Shown piece by piece: positions 6,699-7,151 of a stretch of 7,151 nucleotides of DNA. Source of the stretch: Halieaceae bacterium (GTDB taxonomy: Bacteria > Pseudomonadota > Gammaproteobacteria > Pseudomonadales > Halieaceae); assembly GCA_011523115.1 (NCBI GenBank), contig WTHO01000060.1, positions 1 to 7,151 on the forward strand, read 5' to 3'. The position numbers were made by a program, and so were the translations under genes. Below the pieces are notes generated by a model that ran no database searches, was not told where the DNA came from, and saw nothing but the letters and a program-made list of their open reading frames with translations. Position 1 is the first letter of the stretch. The number at the start of each line of letters is the position of its first letter.

Positions 6699-7151
6699 AT
6701 GGGTAAAACAGTGGATTACAGCGCCGTGTTTCGGCTGGATGGCAAAGTGGCCATCGTCACGGGTGCTGGCGGAAATCTTGGTGCCGAGATGTGTGCGGCG
6801 CTGTCAGCAGTGGGTGCCTCGGTCATCGCAACCGATGTCAATGAGCAAGCGGTCAAGGGAGTCGCTGATCGTTTGAGCGCTGAGGGCGGAGCGGTGACTG
6901 CCATGGCCCATGACGTCACGGTCGAGGGCGAGTGGGAGGCCGCAGTTGAGCTCGCCATGAGCACCTATGGCGGTCTCGATGTTGTCGTCAATGCTGCGGC
7001 GATTGTGCCAATGAACATGTTGGCAGAGCTCAACGTCGAAGAATTTCGTCGTGTGCAGGACGTGAACGTGGCGGGCACCCTGCTGGGATGCAAACATGCG
7101 CTGCGGGCGATGCGCCCAGATGGCGTCAGTGGCCGGGGTGGCTCGATCATC
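6699..7151 (+). CDS. Short-chain dehydrogenase/reductase (SDR), 3'-truncated by the window edge
   Basis: The frame runs from ATG 6699 to the last base without a stop, giving 151 residues of a protein that is usually about 250-280 long. The N-terminus is a Rossmann fold: beta-1 KVAIVTGAGGNLGAE (16-30) holds the TGxxxGxG cofactor loop, with Asn26 in place of the middle glycine. Asp46 at the end of beta-2 (VIATDVN) suggests NAD(H) over NADP(H). Asp72-Val73 is the conserved adenine-contacting pair, NAAA (98-101) replaces the usual NNAG, and Asn123 in DVNVAGT is the structural/catalytic Asn of classical SDRs. The Ser and Tyr-x-x-x-Lys catalytic residues lie beyond the window. It would be a cytoplasmic alcohol/ketone oxidoreductase. 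Next to an envelope transport set, it may act on the imported hydrophobic compound or its breakdown products, but the substrate cannot be told. The 102-base gap leaves operon membership open. Confidence 0.9.
   Translation, partial: MGKTVDYSAVFRLDGKVAIVTGAGGNLGAEMCAALSAVGASVIATDVNEQAVKGVADRLSAEGGAVTAMAHDVTVEGEWEAAVELAMSTYGGLDVVVNAAAIVPMNMLAELNVEEFRRVQDVNVAGTLLGCKHALRAMRPDGVSGRGGSII

Noticed and set aside
1..7151. CRISPR arrays, tRNA or rRNA genes, insertion sequences, toxin-antitoxin or defence genes
   Set aside because: I looked for direct-repeat arrays, transposase-like frames with terminal repeats, and structural RNA hallmarks. None was seen; nearly the whole window is taken up by five ordinary coding regions.

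Overview
The window holds five consecutive plus-strand genes with no convincing minus-strand gene. Base composition is moderately GC-rich, starts include GTG as well as ATG, and two starts have clear purine-rich Shine-Dalgarno sequences. Gene content points to a Gram-negative proteobacterium. A marine or environmental gammaproteobacterium is my best guess, from the general style of the proteins and not from any marker gene.

Layout: (1) 1-2301, an RND/MMPL-type inner-membrane permease whose 5' end lies outside the window. (2) 2302-2372, a short gap with a perfect 8-bp hairpin. (3) 2373-3746, a DUF1329 (LolB-like fold) protein with a twin-arginine signal peptide and an unusual His-Cys-His-Cys-His-Asp cluster near its C-terminus. 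(4) 3743-4729, a secreted Ycf48/HCF136-like beta-propeller whose GTG start overlaps the previous stop codon. (5) 4755-6596, a DUF1302 outer-membrane beta-barrel. (6) 6597-6698, a 102-bp gap. (7) 6699 to the window end, the N-terminal part of an NAD-type short-chain dehydrogenase/reductase (SDR).

RND permease, DUF1329, Ycf48-like and DUF1302 genes are a recurring proteobacterial neighbourhood, often near genes for using hydrophobic compounds such as steroids, terpenoids, alkyl or aryl esters. The set supplies one protein for each envelope layer: a proton-driven inner-membrane permease, two periplasmic proteins and an outer-membrane barrel. No periplasmic adaptor (MFP) or TolC gene is visible in the window. 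I infer a trans-envelope transport machine for a hydrophobic substrate. The SDR next door fits oxidation of an alcohol group on that substrate or one of its breakdown products. Substrate and transport direction cannot be read from the sequence.

The most unusual point is the DUF1329 protein. A Tat signal (export of already folded proteins, often with a cofactor) together with a dense His/Cys cluster suggests that this member binds a metal.
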